In this document: positions 1 through 10,498 of the stretch, piece by piece
Layout of the letters: each line of letters begins with the position of its first letter
Position numbering within the stretch: the stretch's first letter is position 1
Assembly: GCA_026397475.1 (NCBI GenBank)
Contig: JAPLUT010000005.1
Span: 1-64,000 of the forward strand
Source of the DNA: a candidate division SR1 bacterium
Lineage (GTDB): Bacteria; Patescibacteriota; Gracilibacteria; Absconditabacterales; Absconditicoccaceae
Direction: 5' to 3'
DNA length: 64,000 bases
Position numbers and translations under genes: made by a program
Notes under the pieces: generated by a model
What the model saw: the letters and a program-made list of their open reading frames with translations, nothing else
What the model was told of the DNA's origin: nothing
Databases searched by the model: none

Positions 1-2229
1 GAAGATATCGCTTGTCGCATTTCAATATATTTTGATAGAATCATAAATCTTATTATTCGTCGCTCATGACATAGACCATCACTGTCCTCCATTATTAAAT
101 ATTTCTACGTCTTTGATAATAGCATTACTTACAGCACCAGAGAATCTATTGATAGCTAATCATCACCAAAGGTTGTTATAAATTTGGGTATTTGCAATTA
201 AATTTGAATTTCCAGTAGAAGACGACATCCCCGTTCCTGCATTATTAAATACATGTGAGTTATTTATACTTCAGAAATTAGCATTAAACCCAATTCATCA
301 CGTAGCATTATTAAATATCGTAGCTGAATTTATTATTATATTAGTATTTAACGGTGAACCCGCACTGACAAGGATACCATATGAAGCATTGGAGTGTGCT
401 ATGATGTTGTTTAATAAAATGTTTGATGAAGATACAACATTTATACCATAAGCAGCGTGATTCTGAAGCTGTATGTTGTTTAATGTAGAACTTGCACAAG
501 TTGTCAAAAGTACTCCAACTGTATTTTTTGCGGTATGGGCTGCTCATGTGCTCGTTAGATATCCATCAAACTTTAAATTATCCAATATCACATTTATTCT
601 AGAAGTTGTTGTAAACGTATTGGCAATCGCTCCTGTAGAGTATATTTTTACATTTCATTTTCCTACTATAGCCGTACAGTTTCAGGCAAACACCCTTGCA
701 ACAGCCATAATATACGATCCAGAATTTAACACGTACACCGTATTCGCGGCAGGAGTAGGGATAGAATTTATTCCACTTATTGAATAAGGCTGCACATAAA
801 CTACTCCAGTCGCCTGACAGTTACCCGTTCGATATTTATTATATGCCGTCGTGTCCGTCAAGCCACTTCCATATAATGCTTTAATTACCATTCATGTTGT
901 GGGATTTGCATCTCGAAACGATTGATCAATAAATTTTAAATTATCCCAAGTAATCGTTCAGACCGTAAATGTCGTAAAGTGATTAGTTTTAAATATGACG
1001 TAAGTTTCTCCTGCTATTCAAGTAATACTAGCATCTGTAAGATGATTCCAGTTGATTCAATCCTCCGAATAATTTATGACCACATCCTTGCCTATTTCCA
1101 AATCTGGGGTAGGAATCTGTACTGTCGCATATACATCATTTCCTCATGAATCCTGTAGAATCAAGCTCTGATTATTCTCTCATATTTTTACCGCAGAAAA
1201 TATTTCTTGTCCAGGAATATGGATACTTTTTTCATCTATGATTTCTGGAGTTTGCAATACTCATGTAAATCACTCGTCATTACCATTTTGTATATTTGTT
1301 CCTTCAGGAAGTTTTACTTCTACTGATTTATTTTCTATCTGATCTAAGGATTGGATCAAAGTATCCACAGCAACTTTTGAATGAAATTGGTTAAAATCTA
1401 AAGATTCTTTACCGACCATTTCTCATTTTGTATTTTCTTTGAATCCATGATATTTCATAATATCTTTGGTTTCTCTAATCGTAAGAACATCAGTACTATC
1501 ACTTGCAGAGTTTACTCGATTTGGCAGTTGTGCCTCAAATGAATTGTTTTTTGTTTGATCTTTATCGACATCTGAAGATATAGCGATATCTGAAAGTGTC
1601 TTTGGCGCTCCTAAAACTCATAAATCTCAAGAAGATACCTCATCAGTAACAATTAACGAAATATTATCCTGTCAGACAATTTCTACATTATCCACTATTC
1701 GATTGCTGGTATCATCTCCTGTAAGGAACTCGCCAGTTACTGCATCAGTTTGAATTTTTACTTCTCATTTTCCAAGTAGAGCGCTACAATTTTCCATCAC
1801 AATATCGCCACTTGTTGTATAATTTCATGATTCTAGAACATAAAAAGTATTTGCTGGAATATGGTTTGGCAATTCTAATCCTGCTGATATTCCCGTAATA
1901 CTTATATCTCAAGTAACGCAGCCCATAGTAGTTCGATCTTTGGTATAGACCGCTCTATTGCTCTCATCACCAAGCACGGCACACATAATTTTATTGTTAT
2001 CTGGATTACCTTCTCGAAATCATTGTGTGAGCAACTGGGTATTATCTCGATCTCCGCAAGATATTTCTCCTAAAGCATATGTTCATGAAGCATTGAGCAC
2101 ACCTAACATTGATACAAGAAAAACTATTGCCTTAACTGCAAAAAATCCGATTCCTCAAATAGCCGTTCCCAAGATATATGTCTTGTGATGTTTTTTTATG
2201 TGGTGGTGAATATGGCTAAATGCGTTCAT
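1..2229 (-). CDS. Surface beta-helix protein (3' end cut off by window edge)
   Basis: About 743 residues are visible; the C-terminus lies outside the window. The ATG at 2229 opens a short His/Lys-rich N-terminus followed by a hydrophobic stretch (about residues 18-45) that reads as a signal or membrane anchor. The middle (about 50-450) is Ser/Thr/Asp-rich with no recognised motif. From about residue 450 onward, repeated short Asn- and Ile-rich turns (LLNNI, IFNNA and VFNN types) resemble the coils of right-handed parallel beta-helices, a fold common in adhesins and polysaccharide-binding proteins. The frame stays open only with TGA as Gly, and many turn glycines are TGA. The role is unknown; surface attachment or glycan binding is inference from the fold. 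Confidence 0.75.
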
Positions 2230-2469
2230 TTTAATGATAGCAAATATTTAGATTCTAAATAATGATGATAATGCGGTTTTTTACTGTTGTATCTCATTAT
2301 ATTTCTTTTTTAAAAATCATCAAAAAAACGACCATAAAACAGCCACTAAAAGCCTCTATTATCTCAATTTTTTTATTTTCCCCATTGACTTGTATTAATT
2401 TAATGATTTATACAAAAAAAGACGCATATTTTGCGTCTTTCTTTTTAGGATAAAATACAAAAAAATTCT
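2230..2469. other. Intergenic region upstream of the beta-helix gene
   Basis: AT-rich stretch holding the 5' side of the beta-helix gene and the terminator of the gene to the right. A short plus-strand frame inside it has no recognisable protein features, and I do not call it a gene. Confidence 0.5.
2411..2441 (-). terminator. Rho-independent terminator of the 2470-3030 gene
   Basis: A 9-bp perfect stem (AAAGACGCA / TGCGTCTTT, loop of 5) lies about 30 nt after the stop of the minus-strand gene ending at 2470 and runs into seven Ts on the minus strand. Confidence 0.8.
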
Positions 2470-3030
2470 CTATTTGCTTATATCAGCCATATAGTATATT
2501 TTTTTAGCCACCATATCATAAAGCTCCATCATAGGAACTTCATGACTATACCCCCTTTCTTCCATATATTTTGTAATTACCGGATAGACTTTCATAGGAC
2601 CTATCATATAGGAAAAAGTATTTTTTAATGGGAATACAACGACTATCCTATTTTTAGCAGGGATCGTAGTTATTTTCACATTTTTATTATTTGCTAATTT
2701 TTTTGCGTCTTGAGTATCAATTATTGCCCCGATATCACTTCTAAGAAGTGCTCATGAAATCACTACTGGATCATCATAATAAATTCCAGCTCCTGTATAC
2801 GAGACAATTCATGCACCAGAAAGAACTTCATATACCTTTGTCATTGATGGGCCTACTTTACCGTATTCACCTACAAATCCTGTATATGCCATTGTATATG
2901 GCCCCATATTTGATTCTTGAGCAATAAGTTTTGTGAATCACCCCAAGTACCATCGATTGATGAATGCTAAAATAGCAAAAACAGCAATTAAAATTAATAA
3001 ATTTTTAAGTAAAGATTTTATGAATCTCAT
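2470..3030 (-). CDS. Membrane-anchored GyrI-like (TEX264-type) ligand-binding protein
   Basis: 186 residues. Residues 1-26 form one N-terminal transmembrane segment (MRFIKSLL, then LLILIAVFAIL). The rest resembles a GyrI-like small-ligand-binding module: a GIYYDDP turn followed by LRSDIGAII, an arrangement known from the GyrI-like domain of TEX264 and relatives. That family binds small molecules or acts as an adaptor; no catalytic residues are expected. The start is the first ATG of the open frame, and several glycines are TGA. It has its own terminator, 67 nt separate it from pnp upstream, and its partner or ligand cannot be told from context. The family assignment rests on two motifs and is moderate. 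Confidence 0.6.
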
Positions 3031-3097
3031 TTTTTCTATATAAAAAATAAATGATATACCCATAAAAGACGTTTTGAAAACATCTCTTACAAACACA

Positions 3098-5230
3098 TTA
3101 AATTTTCGTCACTGCGACTTTACCATCAGGATCTATACCTTTTACCTTTACTCTAATCACTTGACCGAGCTTGAAGTGTGCTGTAAGCGGAGTTGTTAAT
3201 TTTTCTCCAAGATTTGAAATATGGCAGAGTCCCATTTTCTTTTTTGGAAGTTCTACAAATAATCCATAATCTTCGATTCTCTTGATCTTTGCATCAAATT
3301 CTTGTCCAACTTCTAAATCAGCAACAATATCCATGATAATCGCTATTACCTTATCAATAACTTCCTGATCTTTATGTCCTATATAACATGTTCCATCATC
3401 ATCGAAATCGATCTTCACGCCATCATTTGCATCTATGATACCATTGATAACATCACCACCTTTTCCGATAACTTCTCTTACTTTATCAGGCTTAATTTTA
3501 ATAATTTGAATCTTCGGTGCATATTTACCGAGTTCAGCTCTTGGTTCTGGAATAGTCTTGAGCATGAGACCCATAATCTCGTTATATCACTCAATAGATC
3601 TATCTAAGGTTTCGTAAATGATTTCCATAGTAATTCCTTTAAGTTTTGTATCTAGCTGGATTGCAGTTATTCCATCTCTCGTTCCTGCAACTTTGAAATC
3701 CATATCTCCCGTAAAATCCTCTGTCCCCATAAGATCATTGAGCACCATATGTTGAGTTATGGCATCATTATCATCATGTGCTGTCATCAATCCCATTGCG
3801 ATACCTGCTACAGGTTTTTTTATTTTCACTCCGGCATCCATAAGTGCTAAAGTAGACCCGCATACTGATCCCATAGATGTAGATCATCCTGACCCCAAAC
3901 ATTCAGAAACCAATCTAATGGTATAGGGAAATTCAAGATGGGAAGGTATCATTTTTTCTAATGCTTTTTCTGCTAATCTTCCATGTCCAATTTCTCTTCT
4001 TCCTGTTCCTCTCATTCCTTTTGCTTCTCCTACGGAAAATGGAGGGAAATTGTAATGATGGAAATATCTCTGATGAACTGCATGATTTTCCATATCGTCG
4101 AGAATCAGATATTCTTTTGGTCCACCTAAAGTTACTGTTGTAAGTACTTGTGTGTCTCCTCTTCGAAACAATCCTGATCAATGAACTCTTGGCAGCTGAC
4201 CTACTTCACAGAAGATGGGTCTGATATCTTTTTCTCATCTATCATCGATTCTTTTTCCTGTCTCCAAAGTGCGATGACGGATAAAGTACTTAATGACATT
4301 GAATACTCACATCTTGATTTTGACTTGCGTAAAGTCCGTTTGATCATTATTAGCGATATTTTCTTTTGCGATTTCCATCACTTCTTTTTCATATGCCGCA
4401 CACAAATCATTGAAAGGGACTTTGCTATTGCCAGTCAATGCCTGCAATTTATCCTTAGTAAGAATGTTGGTAATGTATGCAATAAGTTCTTCAGAAGGCT
4501 TGTTGTACATAATTTCTTTTGGTGTTATAGTAAGTTCTTTGAGAAATTTCGTTTGAAAATCACATGATGCGTCTATAGCCTTTTGTCCTACTTCAAATGC
4601 TTGTTTAAGCAAAGCATTTGGCACTTCATTTGCTTCCGCTTCGATCATATTTATAGATCACTTTTTACCTGCGACTAACAATAAAAATAAACTTTTTTCT
4701 GATTCAATCTTAGTAGGATTGACTACAAATTTTTCATCAATATATCCTATCTGAGCAGCACCAACGGGGCCATCAAATGGCAATCCTGCAGCCATAACTG
4801 ACAACGATGATCCGATAATCGTAGAGACTCCAAGATCTATTTCATGATCAATAGCAAGAGGCGTGATGGTAATTACAACGTCATTAATCATTCATTTTGG
4901 GAACATCGGTCTCAATGCTCTATCAGTAAGTCTGCAATAAAGAACTGCAGAATCTGAAGGCCTTCCTTCTCTTCTTCTGTACGCCGCCCCTCCAAGTCTT
5001 CCTGCAGCAGAAAAACTATCTCTAAAATCAATCATCAAAGGCAAAAAATCTGAATCTGATCTTGGGCGTTTTTCCATCACGGTAGAACACAAGAGCACAT
5101 TTTCTTGAAACTGAAGCTTAAGCGAACAGTCAGCTTGAACTGCTAACTTTCCTGTTTCGAATGACAGCTGTTTCCCTTCTCGATCAAACGATTGCGAGTG
5201 GACTTCGAATTCCTTTTTTTTAATAGCCAT
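3098..5230 (-). CDS. pnp: Polyribonucleotide nucleotidyltransferase (PNPase)
   Basis: 710 residues, the usual PNPase length. It degrades RNA phosphorolytically from the 3' end (RNA + phosphate to NDPs). Visible in order: first RNase PH domain ([11 protein letters not shown], then [17 protein letters not shown]), an all-helical linker, second RNase PH domain ([19 protein letters not shown] with [26 protein letters not shown] region with the catalytic Asp area), a KH domain with GxxG (REVIGKGG) and a C-terminal S1 domain ([16 protein letters not shown]). In-frame TGAs break the standard-code frame at several places, including conserved Gly positions. The start ATG at 5230 gives the expected MAIKKKEF N-terminus. 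It is monocistronic as far as seen. Confidence 0.97.
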
Positions 5231-5486
5231 GCTTTAGAAAAACAAAAAATAAAATAGTGAGTAATAACAAGAAAGAAAAAATACATAACTAGACAGATTA
5301 AAATAACTAACAGTTAACAACGAATAATTAACAGTTATTGAAACTATTGGCTGTTTTAATCTGTCTTTCTAATTATTGCAAATAATCTTTCGATAAAAAA
5401 TATAGCGATTGTGGTCTAAAATGCAAAAGAATTACTTTTCAATTCAGCTATCCCCTGTTTGAGAGAAAAACTTAGCAAATAATTAA
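5231..5486. promoter_or_regulatory. pnp upstream region with a 13-bp inverted repeat
   Basis: Between pnp and the terminator of the next gene. Perfect arms at 5291-5303 (AGACAGATTAAAA) and 5354-5366 enclose about 50 nt with two copies of TAACAGTTA. In other bacteria pnp is autoregulated through a leader hairpin; a similar use here is inference. The start of transcription is not known, so the repeat could also lie upstream of the promoter. Confidence 0.45.
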
Positions 5487-5514
5487 AAAAATCGGGGGGA
5501 TACCCCCGACCTGG
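5487..5514 (-). terminator. Strong terminator of the 5515-6303 gene
   Basis: On the minus strand a GTCGGGGG / CCCCCCGA type stem with a TAT loop is followed by seven Ts, directly after the stop of the TGA-free gene. It resembles the GC-rich terminators found after the other TGA-free genes. Confidence 0.85.
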
Positions 5515-6303
5515 TTACTTACTTACAGAAACTAGTGTTCCTACTAGTATTTCTGAAACAAACAAGTTTATTTCTTCTCCAAAATATATCTCACGACATT
5601 GAAGATGGAAACAATCTCTCACTTCAAAGCGAACAACATCGCCCTGCTGAAGGACATAACTCGAATCAACTACTCCATTACTGTCAGGATAAAATCCGTG
5701 ATTATTAGATGGTGTTTGATGTTTCGCATTTCGCACCCGATATTTGTCGGGGACTACATATTCTTCGTTTGTCCTTTTTTTGAAATCCTCCCACATTTTT
5801 CTTATGGGCCGTCCCACATATTCTGTGGCTATGAACGATTTAACGACACTTTCTTGACGAATATAATCACCCATATTGTGGAGAGTCCAACCTTTTCTAC
5901 ATTCAGGACACTCCACCCAAGGAAGTGGGGGAAGCTCTGAACATACACTGAAAACCGTTGGAGGAAGACGCTTTCCTGACTCAATAACCTTCTGTCTATT
6001 TTTGTAGACTTCATCATATCCTGCGATATTATGTTGAAGATTATATTCAGCGAAAAGTAGCCAAAATAGCTCACTCTCTATTACCAGAGGAACTACTTCC
6101 TTAGGCAAATGATACCCTTGTAATGTCGAACAGTCACCCTGTTCATCTAAACTGAATGCTCCATTAAAAATATAGAAGCCAATTAATTGCTCTTTTCTTT
6201 CATGCGCTTCTTTTCTAGCAGCTAAGAGCTGATGGAAATCCTCGAGAGAACTAAGCTGAGCTTCGATCCCCTCTTTAGTGTTATACATTTTATCCTTGTT
6301 CAT
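5515..6303 (-). CDS. Unknown protein with Cys pairs, TGA-free gene
   Basis: 262 residues from the ATG at 6303; an upstream extension would translate the A-rich leader and is unlikely. I do not recognise the family. Two cysteine pairs, VECPECRKGW (about residue 130) and CFHLQC (about 235), could form a zinc site. There is no signal peptide or transmembrane segment. None of its glycines is TGA, unlike neighbouring genes. It is preceded by a run of AAAC/AAAAC repeats without a Shine-Dalgarno sequence and followed by its own GC-rich terminator, features shared with the genes at 11.3, 38.7-41.5 and 46.7-47.5 kb. I infer recent acquisition from a standard-code bacterium. Confidence 0.7.
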   Translation of the reverse strand: MNKDKMYNTKEGIEAQLSSLEDFHQLLAARKEAHERKEQLIGFYIFNGAFSLDEQGDCSTLQGYHLPKEVVPLVIESELFWLLFAEYNLQHNIAGYDEVYKNRQKVIESGKRLPPTVFSVCSELPPLPWVECPECRKGWTLHNMGDYIRQESVVKSFIATEYVGRPIRKMWEDFKKRTNEEYVVPDKYRVRNAKHQTPSNNHGFYPDSNGVVDSSYVLQQGDVVRFEVRDCFHLQCREIYFGEEINLFVSEILVGTLVSVSK

Positions 6304-6380
6304 AACAATTTGTTTTTGTTTGTTTTGTTTGTTTTTCTTTGATATATAAATGAAGGAGAAAGTCAATGCTTCCTTGCCCT

Positions 6381-6842
6381 TTAATAATGGTAACTCTTTC
6401 CCTGCTCTATAGTTCCGATCCTATACAACTGTTCCAATAAAGTAACTTTTGCCAGTCCATGGGGCAAGGTAATTGCTCAAAAAGAAATTTTGCTATTTAT
6501 ATGCTTAGCCAATAATTGTTCATCAAGCCCATAGGGTCATCCGATAATGAATACTACCCCGCTAAAGCGGGACTCCGCATTTTTATTTCTACATACCGTA
6601 GCAAATTGCATGGTATCTAACACTTTACCTTCTTTGCTCAAAAGTATTTTCGTGGTATTAGAAAATTTCTGCAGATGAGCAAGGAGCGTCTCTGTGTCTT
6701 TTGTGATGATTTGCTGATTGTTTCCATTTTTACTCGGTTTAATATCAATTATTTTTACTGATTTTCCCAAACGCTTGGTATACTCTTCTACGACCGACTT
6801 TCGATGTTTATCAGAATCGCTGATACTCAGGATGGTGAACAT
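6381..6842 (-). CDS. rlmH: 23S rRNA pseudouridine(1915) N3-methyltransferase RlmH
   Basis: 153 residues, normal for RlmH, a SPOUT-fold enzyme that methylates pseudouridine 1915 of 23S rRNA using SAM. The C-terminal half carries the family signature: VVFIIGGPYG, with the second Gly encoded by TGA, then LPHGL and the C-terminal LLEQLYRIGTIEQGKSYHY, which closely follows the LVEQIYRA..I..GEPYH ending of known RlmH. Just before VVF, residues ESRFSG are encoded by the palindrome CCCGCTTTAGCGGG (6558-6571), which looks like an in-frame insertion of a repeat seen elsewhere in the window. Confidence 0.93.
6558..6571. repeat. CCCGCTTTAGCGGG palindrome inside rlmH
   Basis: A 14-nt near-perfect palindrome, read in frame as part of RlmH. 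The same core occurs in two tRNA-like copies (12998-13011, 13428-13441) and, as the variant CCCCGTCTTTAGCGGGG, in gltX (61027-61043). Confidence 0.8.
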
Positions 6843-7054
6843 GGGAGAGAATTTTAAATTTTAAATTTCCCTCTTTCGAGGACAAGTTAATTTACAATTT
6901 TAAAATAGTATTTACGTTTCAAAATTTCAAATTGTAGTTCACCAACTAAATAAGTTCGAAATGTAATGAGAAACTATTGAGTTGGTAACTATATATTCTT
7001 CACTCAAAATTAAATATAATTTTGAAGAAGAATACATAAATTTTAAATTGTAAA
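6843..7054. repeat. Intergenic region with a hairpin element also found at 38.5 kb
   Basis: AT-rich with several TTTAAATT repeats. The part 6952-7036 resembles 38532-38630: both contain AAATAAGT..GAAATGTA, then TATATTCTTCA.TCAAAA and the complementary TTTTGAAG.AGAATA, so each can form a 12-14 bp hairpin. No gene is seen. Confidence 0.5.
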
Positions 7055-8542
7055 TTAATATTGTATATACTTCGCGGGTTGTCCTTCATAAGGACTGATG
7101 ACTTTGAAAATATCTCCTTTTTGTATTCCTCTATTTTCAAATTCTTGTAACAATCATTTCTGTCCTAGTTGTTTCCAAAATCGCGCTTCTCATTCATCAT
7201 TTCCTCGTGGAAGCATTCGCACCATCTTTGCAAAATCTTCATTATAAATTTCTCGTACACTCACATACTGGGCATCTCATGCCTGAATATAATTTTCATT
7301 TACCAAAACTTCTTTTTCCTGTTCGCTAATATTTTTTATATATTCTTCTTTACGTTGTGTTTTAGGAGTCGGAATATTTTCTATCTGATATACCTCTTGA
7401 ACATCTGTTTTCTTGAGCACATCGACTACCTTTTTCAATCGTTCGTCTACGCCAAAATGTGTCGCTGCGGAGATCGTGAAGGTATACTCTTCGAGAAGTT
7501 TTTTCGTGATTTTAGTTCAGATCTTATTTTTTTTGAAAAAATCTAGAATCTGTTTTCGGAATTGTGCTTTGTATTCTTTGAGAATATCAGCATCGTTTAC
7601 AAGATCATATTTATTGATCAAAAAGAACATTCTTTTTTCGATAACAAGCTTTCCCTCCTCGTAAATAAATAAGGTAATCATACCCTTATCTTCTCTAATT
7701 TGAATCTCAACTGCGTTAGGATCTTTGCTAAATTTGGTACGCGTATAGGTACAAATTTCTTCCAGCAATTCTGGGATCTCTGTAATTCCTTTGTCATATC
7801 TAGAAATATCGCCTATCATACAAAATATTCTCGCTTTGAGAATATGACGAAGAAAAGCATTCCCCAGTCACTTGCCTTCGGCAGCTCACTTGATGAGACC
7901 TGGAATATCTATGACATTGAAATTAGTTTTTTGAACCGTGACTGAACCTAAATTTGGTATCAATGTCGTAAACGGATAGTCCGCGACTTTTGCTTTGGTG
8001 TTTGAAATGCTATTGATAATGCTGGATTTACCGACGCTTGGTGTACCGATCAAGGCCACATCAGCTAATAATTGCAATTCAAGAACAATCTCTTTTTTGT
8101 GCCCCGGTTCTCCCAGCAAACAAAAAGTAGGATACTGATGAACAGCGTCCTTGAAATGGATATTTCCTACTCCTCACTCTCCTCCGTGAACTGCGATATA
8201 TTGTTCTCCGTCTTCGGTGAATGTGTAAAGAATTTCATCAGTTATTTTATCTCTTATGAGCGTCCCTACAGGGACATAAAGAATTAAATCTTCTGCGTTT
8301 GATCCATACTGATCTCTCGATCTTCCGGGTTCTCCGAGATTGGCTTTGAAGGTTGCTCTATATCTGAAACCTTGGAGTGTGTTTTCGTCTTTGAGTGCTT
8401 GTAAGATGACGGATCATCCCTTTCCTCCATTTCCTCCTGAGGGTCATCAAAAAGCCACCCCTGCCTCTCTTCTTCAGGTCACAGTTCCATCGCCTCACTT
8501 TCCAGATTGTACACTTATCGTGACTTCGTCATAAAAACGCAT
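7055..8542 (-). CDS. obgE: GTPase Obg (CgtA)
   Basis: 495 residues. Obg is a ribosome-associated GTPase acting in 50S assembly and stress control. The Gly-rich Obg fold fills residues 1-160 (GGPSGGNGGKGGSV, YGSNAEDL, GEGGVGN), followed by the G domain: G1 GTPSVGKSS, G2 YPFTTLIPN, G3 DIPG, G4 NKYD. A C-terminal extension of about 150 residues follows. Many of the glycines in the Obg fold are TGA. The ATG at 8542 gives the canonical MRFYDEV start. The promoter must lie in the 8543-8633 gap, beside the structured region. Confidence 0.95.
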
Positions 8543-8633
8543 TTTTTTTAATTAAGAATTAAGAATGTAGAATGCAGAATTAAACTATTCTGTGTAATAG
8601 TATTAAAGTAGTACGAAAAAAAAAGAGATAATA
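8543..8633. promoter_or_regulatory. obgE upstream region / end of the retron-like transcript
   Basis: AT-rich. A run of nine As at 8616-8624 reads as T9 on the minus strand and follows a weak TTTCA-AGA-TGAAA hairpin, so it could end the transcript coming from the reverse transcriptase operon. The obgE promoter must also lie here; no clear -35/-10 pair was picked out. Confidence 0.35.
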
Positions 8634-8951
8634 TATTTCATCTTGAAACGACGAAAAATTTTGCTACACTCATCAGCAATGCGGTGGCAATTGTCCATAT
8701 AGTAGCAGAGTCTTTGGTTTGCCAAAGGCGTAGGAGAACGGACTTTCATGTCCAATATCGCTGGTTACTAAAGGTAACTACAGGTGATGTATTCTCCATA
8801 ACTACCTCAAAGAAAGAATGACTATCATCATTTTCCTTTAATGAGGGTTAGACGCCGTTCCACTTCGTCTAACAACAATACCCAGAAAAGAAATAAAATG
8901 GCCGTTGCCGAACGTACACCCTTCAGTTTTTCTGAAGGGTATTGTTGTTAT
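8634..8951 (-). ncRNA. Densely structured non-coding region, candidate retron RNA (msr-msd)
   Basis: No plausible protein frame on either strand, but dense perfect stems. Perfect 14-bp arms lie at 8870-8883 and 8937-8950 (TAACAACAATACCC), with a competing hairpin inside (8918-8926 / 8932-8940, loop TTTTT). Others are TTAGACG 8848-8854 / 8866-8872; a long imperfect stem 8805-8846; GTTAC 8764-8768 / 8774-8778; GGAC 8740-8743 / 8750-8753; CTTTGG 8712-8717 / 8722-8727; TGCTAC 8662-8667 / 8702-8707. It starts 10 nt after the stop of the retron-like reverse transcriptase. Known retrons usually carry their RNA upstream of the RT, so the orientation and role are inference. Confidence 0.55.
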
Positions 8952-8960
8952 AGAAAAAAA

Positions 8961-10475
8961 CTAGAACGGAATATCATCTCAAGATGGCCGCTTTGATCAA
9001 GAAACACCTACTTTTTTTTCTTCCAACAAATCAATTTCCATCTTTCGTGACTGATAATTCTCTCGCTTCTTTTTCGCTTTTTCACAAGCCTCTCTTAGAT
9101 CTCTTGGAATATTGCTCTTACCTGATTCGTCCACTCCGTAAATAGTTGAAATATATCCGTGCGTTCATTTTATAGTATCAATGATAGTAGCTATGCGTTC
9201 CTTCTCGTCCTTTTTTTGACTGAATTTGAATTTGCGAGCATAGTAAGGAGCATTTTTACTCTCCATATCATCTAAAGAGAGATCAATAAGATCTTTTAAT
9301 AATCTCATATACTGACTTCTTTTTTTCTTATCTATACCCCTTTTTCACGTATGGTCAAAAGTCATGCCATTGATTACTCTATCGTCGTTGCCCTGTGGTG
9401 TTCGTATTTTAAATTTTTTGTGATTTATCTTTCGTCATTCGTTTCCTATGATATCGATGATCTCATCACTGACATCTAAGATACGCCAATCCGTATATCT
9501 AATACTTTTTTTATACCCATCTATGATTCCTATATATATACATCTCTCTTCGGGATCCAAAGATGATTGTTGAAGAAATTTCCTTAACTCTTTTATTTGT
9601 TTCTGCAGATAAGTAAGCTCAAAACGATCTGTCAAAATAAATTTTTCTTTTGAAAATTTTTCTATGATATGTTCTATTTCTTCTCGTCATTGCATTTCTT
9701 GTCCTCTGATATCTGCGAGATAGTTCTCCATTTTTTCCTTGAGTACGTCCATCGTAGAAAAATGCGGAAAACTCACCGCGATATCATCTGCGTATCTTGA
9801 GTAGATGATATGCGATCAGGTAAGTTCTGGTAGTTTTTTTTCTATCTTAGCATCAAACTTGCTCATTACAATATTTTGTATCACATTACTTGTACTTGCT
9901 CACTGAGGAAGTTGATCTTCACTCACGCACAAATGAGTAATTGCCCTGACAAAAAGTCGTTTTTCTTCTGGCGTTTGTAAAAGTGGACACCAAATACTTA
10001 GGGGCTTCATAAGCGATCATTCCAAGCATTTGTAGACTCTATTTGTGTTTATCGAAGGATAGGCGTTTTTGATATCTATGGTAATGAGGTAGGGATTGTA
10101 TCTATGAAGATCAGCATTTTTTTGTGGAGAATCTCATATTCTCCCTGCAGTAGAAGCAAAAGAAATAGGAATATAGGATAAACGTGTTTTTATCCCTTCC
10201 TGAATTTTTTTTAGTGACTCCTTGGGAGCGCTTATGAGCCTTTTTTTCTTTCCGACTTGTTTCCAAGACTTTATATACCCATAAACATTTTTCTTGGACT
10301 TTTTTCCATACGGGAGTATAGCATCATCAGTAGGATCTTCATTTCTCATTTTGAGAACATCAATCAATTCTTTTTCCGTGCATGCACAAAAACGAGACAA
10401 ACTACGAAGTACTAGATTGCCTTCTTGAGAGATTTCTTTTATAATATTGTCTGGTAGGATACATCCCTTTTCCAT
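8961..10475 (-). CDS. Retron-like reverse transcriptase with SSB-type C-terminal tail
   Basis: 504 residues. RT landmarks in order: RLISAPKESLKKIQEGI (RT1), the retron X-region motif NADLH (matches NAxxH), ITIDIKNAYPSI (RT3), LPQGASTSNV (RT4), catalytic RYADDIAVSF (RT5), then INHKKF.IRT and RVINGMTF at the place of the retron VTG motif. About 100 residues are inserted between the YADD box and the thumb. The last residues are SKRPSGDDIPF, the acidic tip otherwise typical of bacterial SSB. Retron RTs reverse transcribe a dedicated RNA into msDNA, mostly for phage defence. The ATG at 10475 is chosen over an in-frame TTG at 10490. It follows the 232-residue gene by 23 nt, so the two are probably one operon. 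TGA glycines show the gene is adapted to this host. Confidence 0.85.
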
Positions 10476-10498
10476 ACTTGCGTTCAACAAGATATAAA

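Noticed and set aside
1958-2453. Plus-strand frames at 1958-2188 and 2262-2453
   Set aside because: The first is antisense to the beta-helix gene; the second is an AT-rich spacer frame without protein features.
4181-4567. Plus-strand frame of 128 codons opposite pnp
   Set aside because: Antisense shadow of PNPase, rich in Phe and Ser as expected from the complementary strand.
8650-8680. AACGACGAAAAATTTTGCT resembles the start of a tmRNA tag reading frame
   Set aside because: No tRNA-like end with a TTCGA loop or acceptor pair on either side, and no ALAA-type tag end.
8634-8680. CTGATGAG on the minus strand, core of a hammerhead ribozyme
   Set aside because: No stem II between it and a GAAA box, and stems I and III cannot be placed.
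8680-8850. Plus-strand open frame ending KKEGLSSFSFNEG
   Set aside because: It runs through the hairpins, has no start and no protein-like composition; the stems explain the sequence better.
8634-8960. Diversity-generating retroelement with template repeat
   Set aside because: The RT has retron motifs (NAxxH, RVING), no Avd-like gene, no near-identical variable repeat with A mismatches was found in the window.
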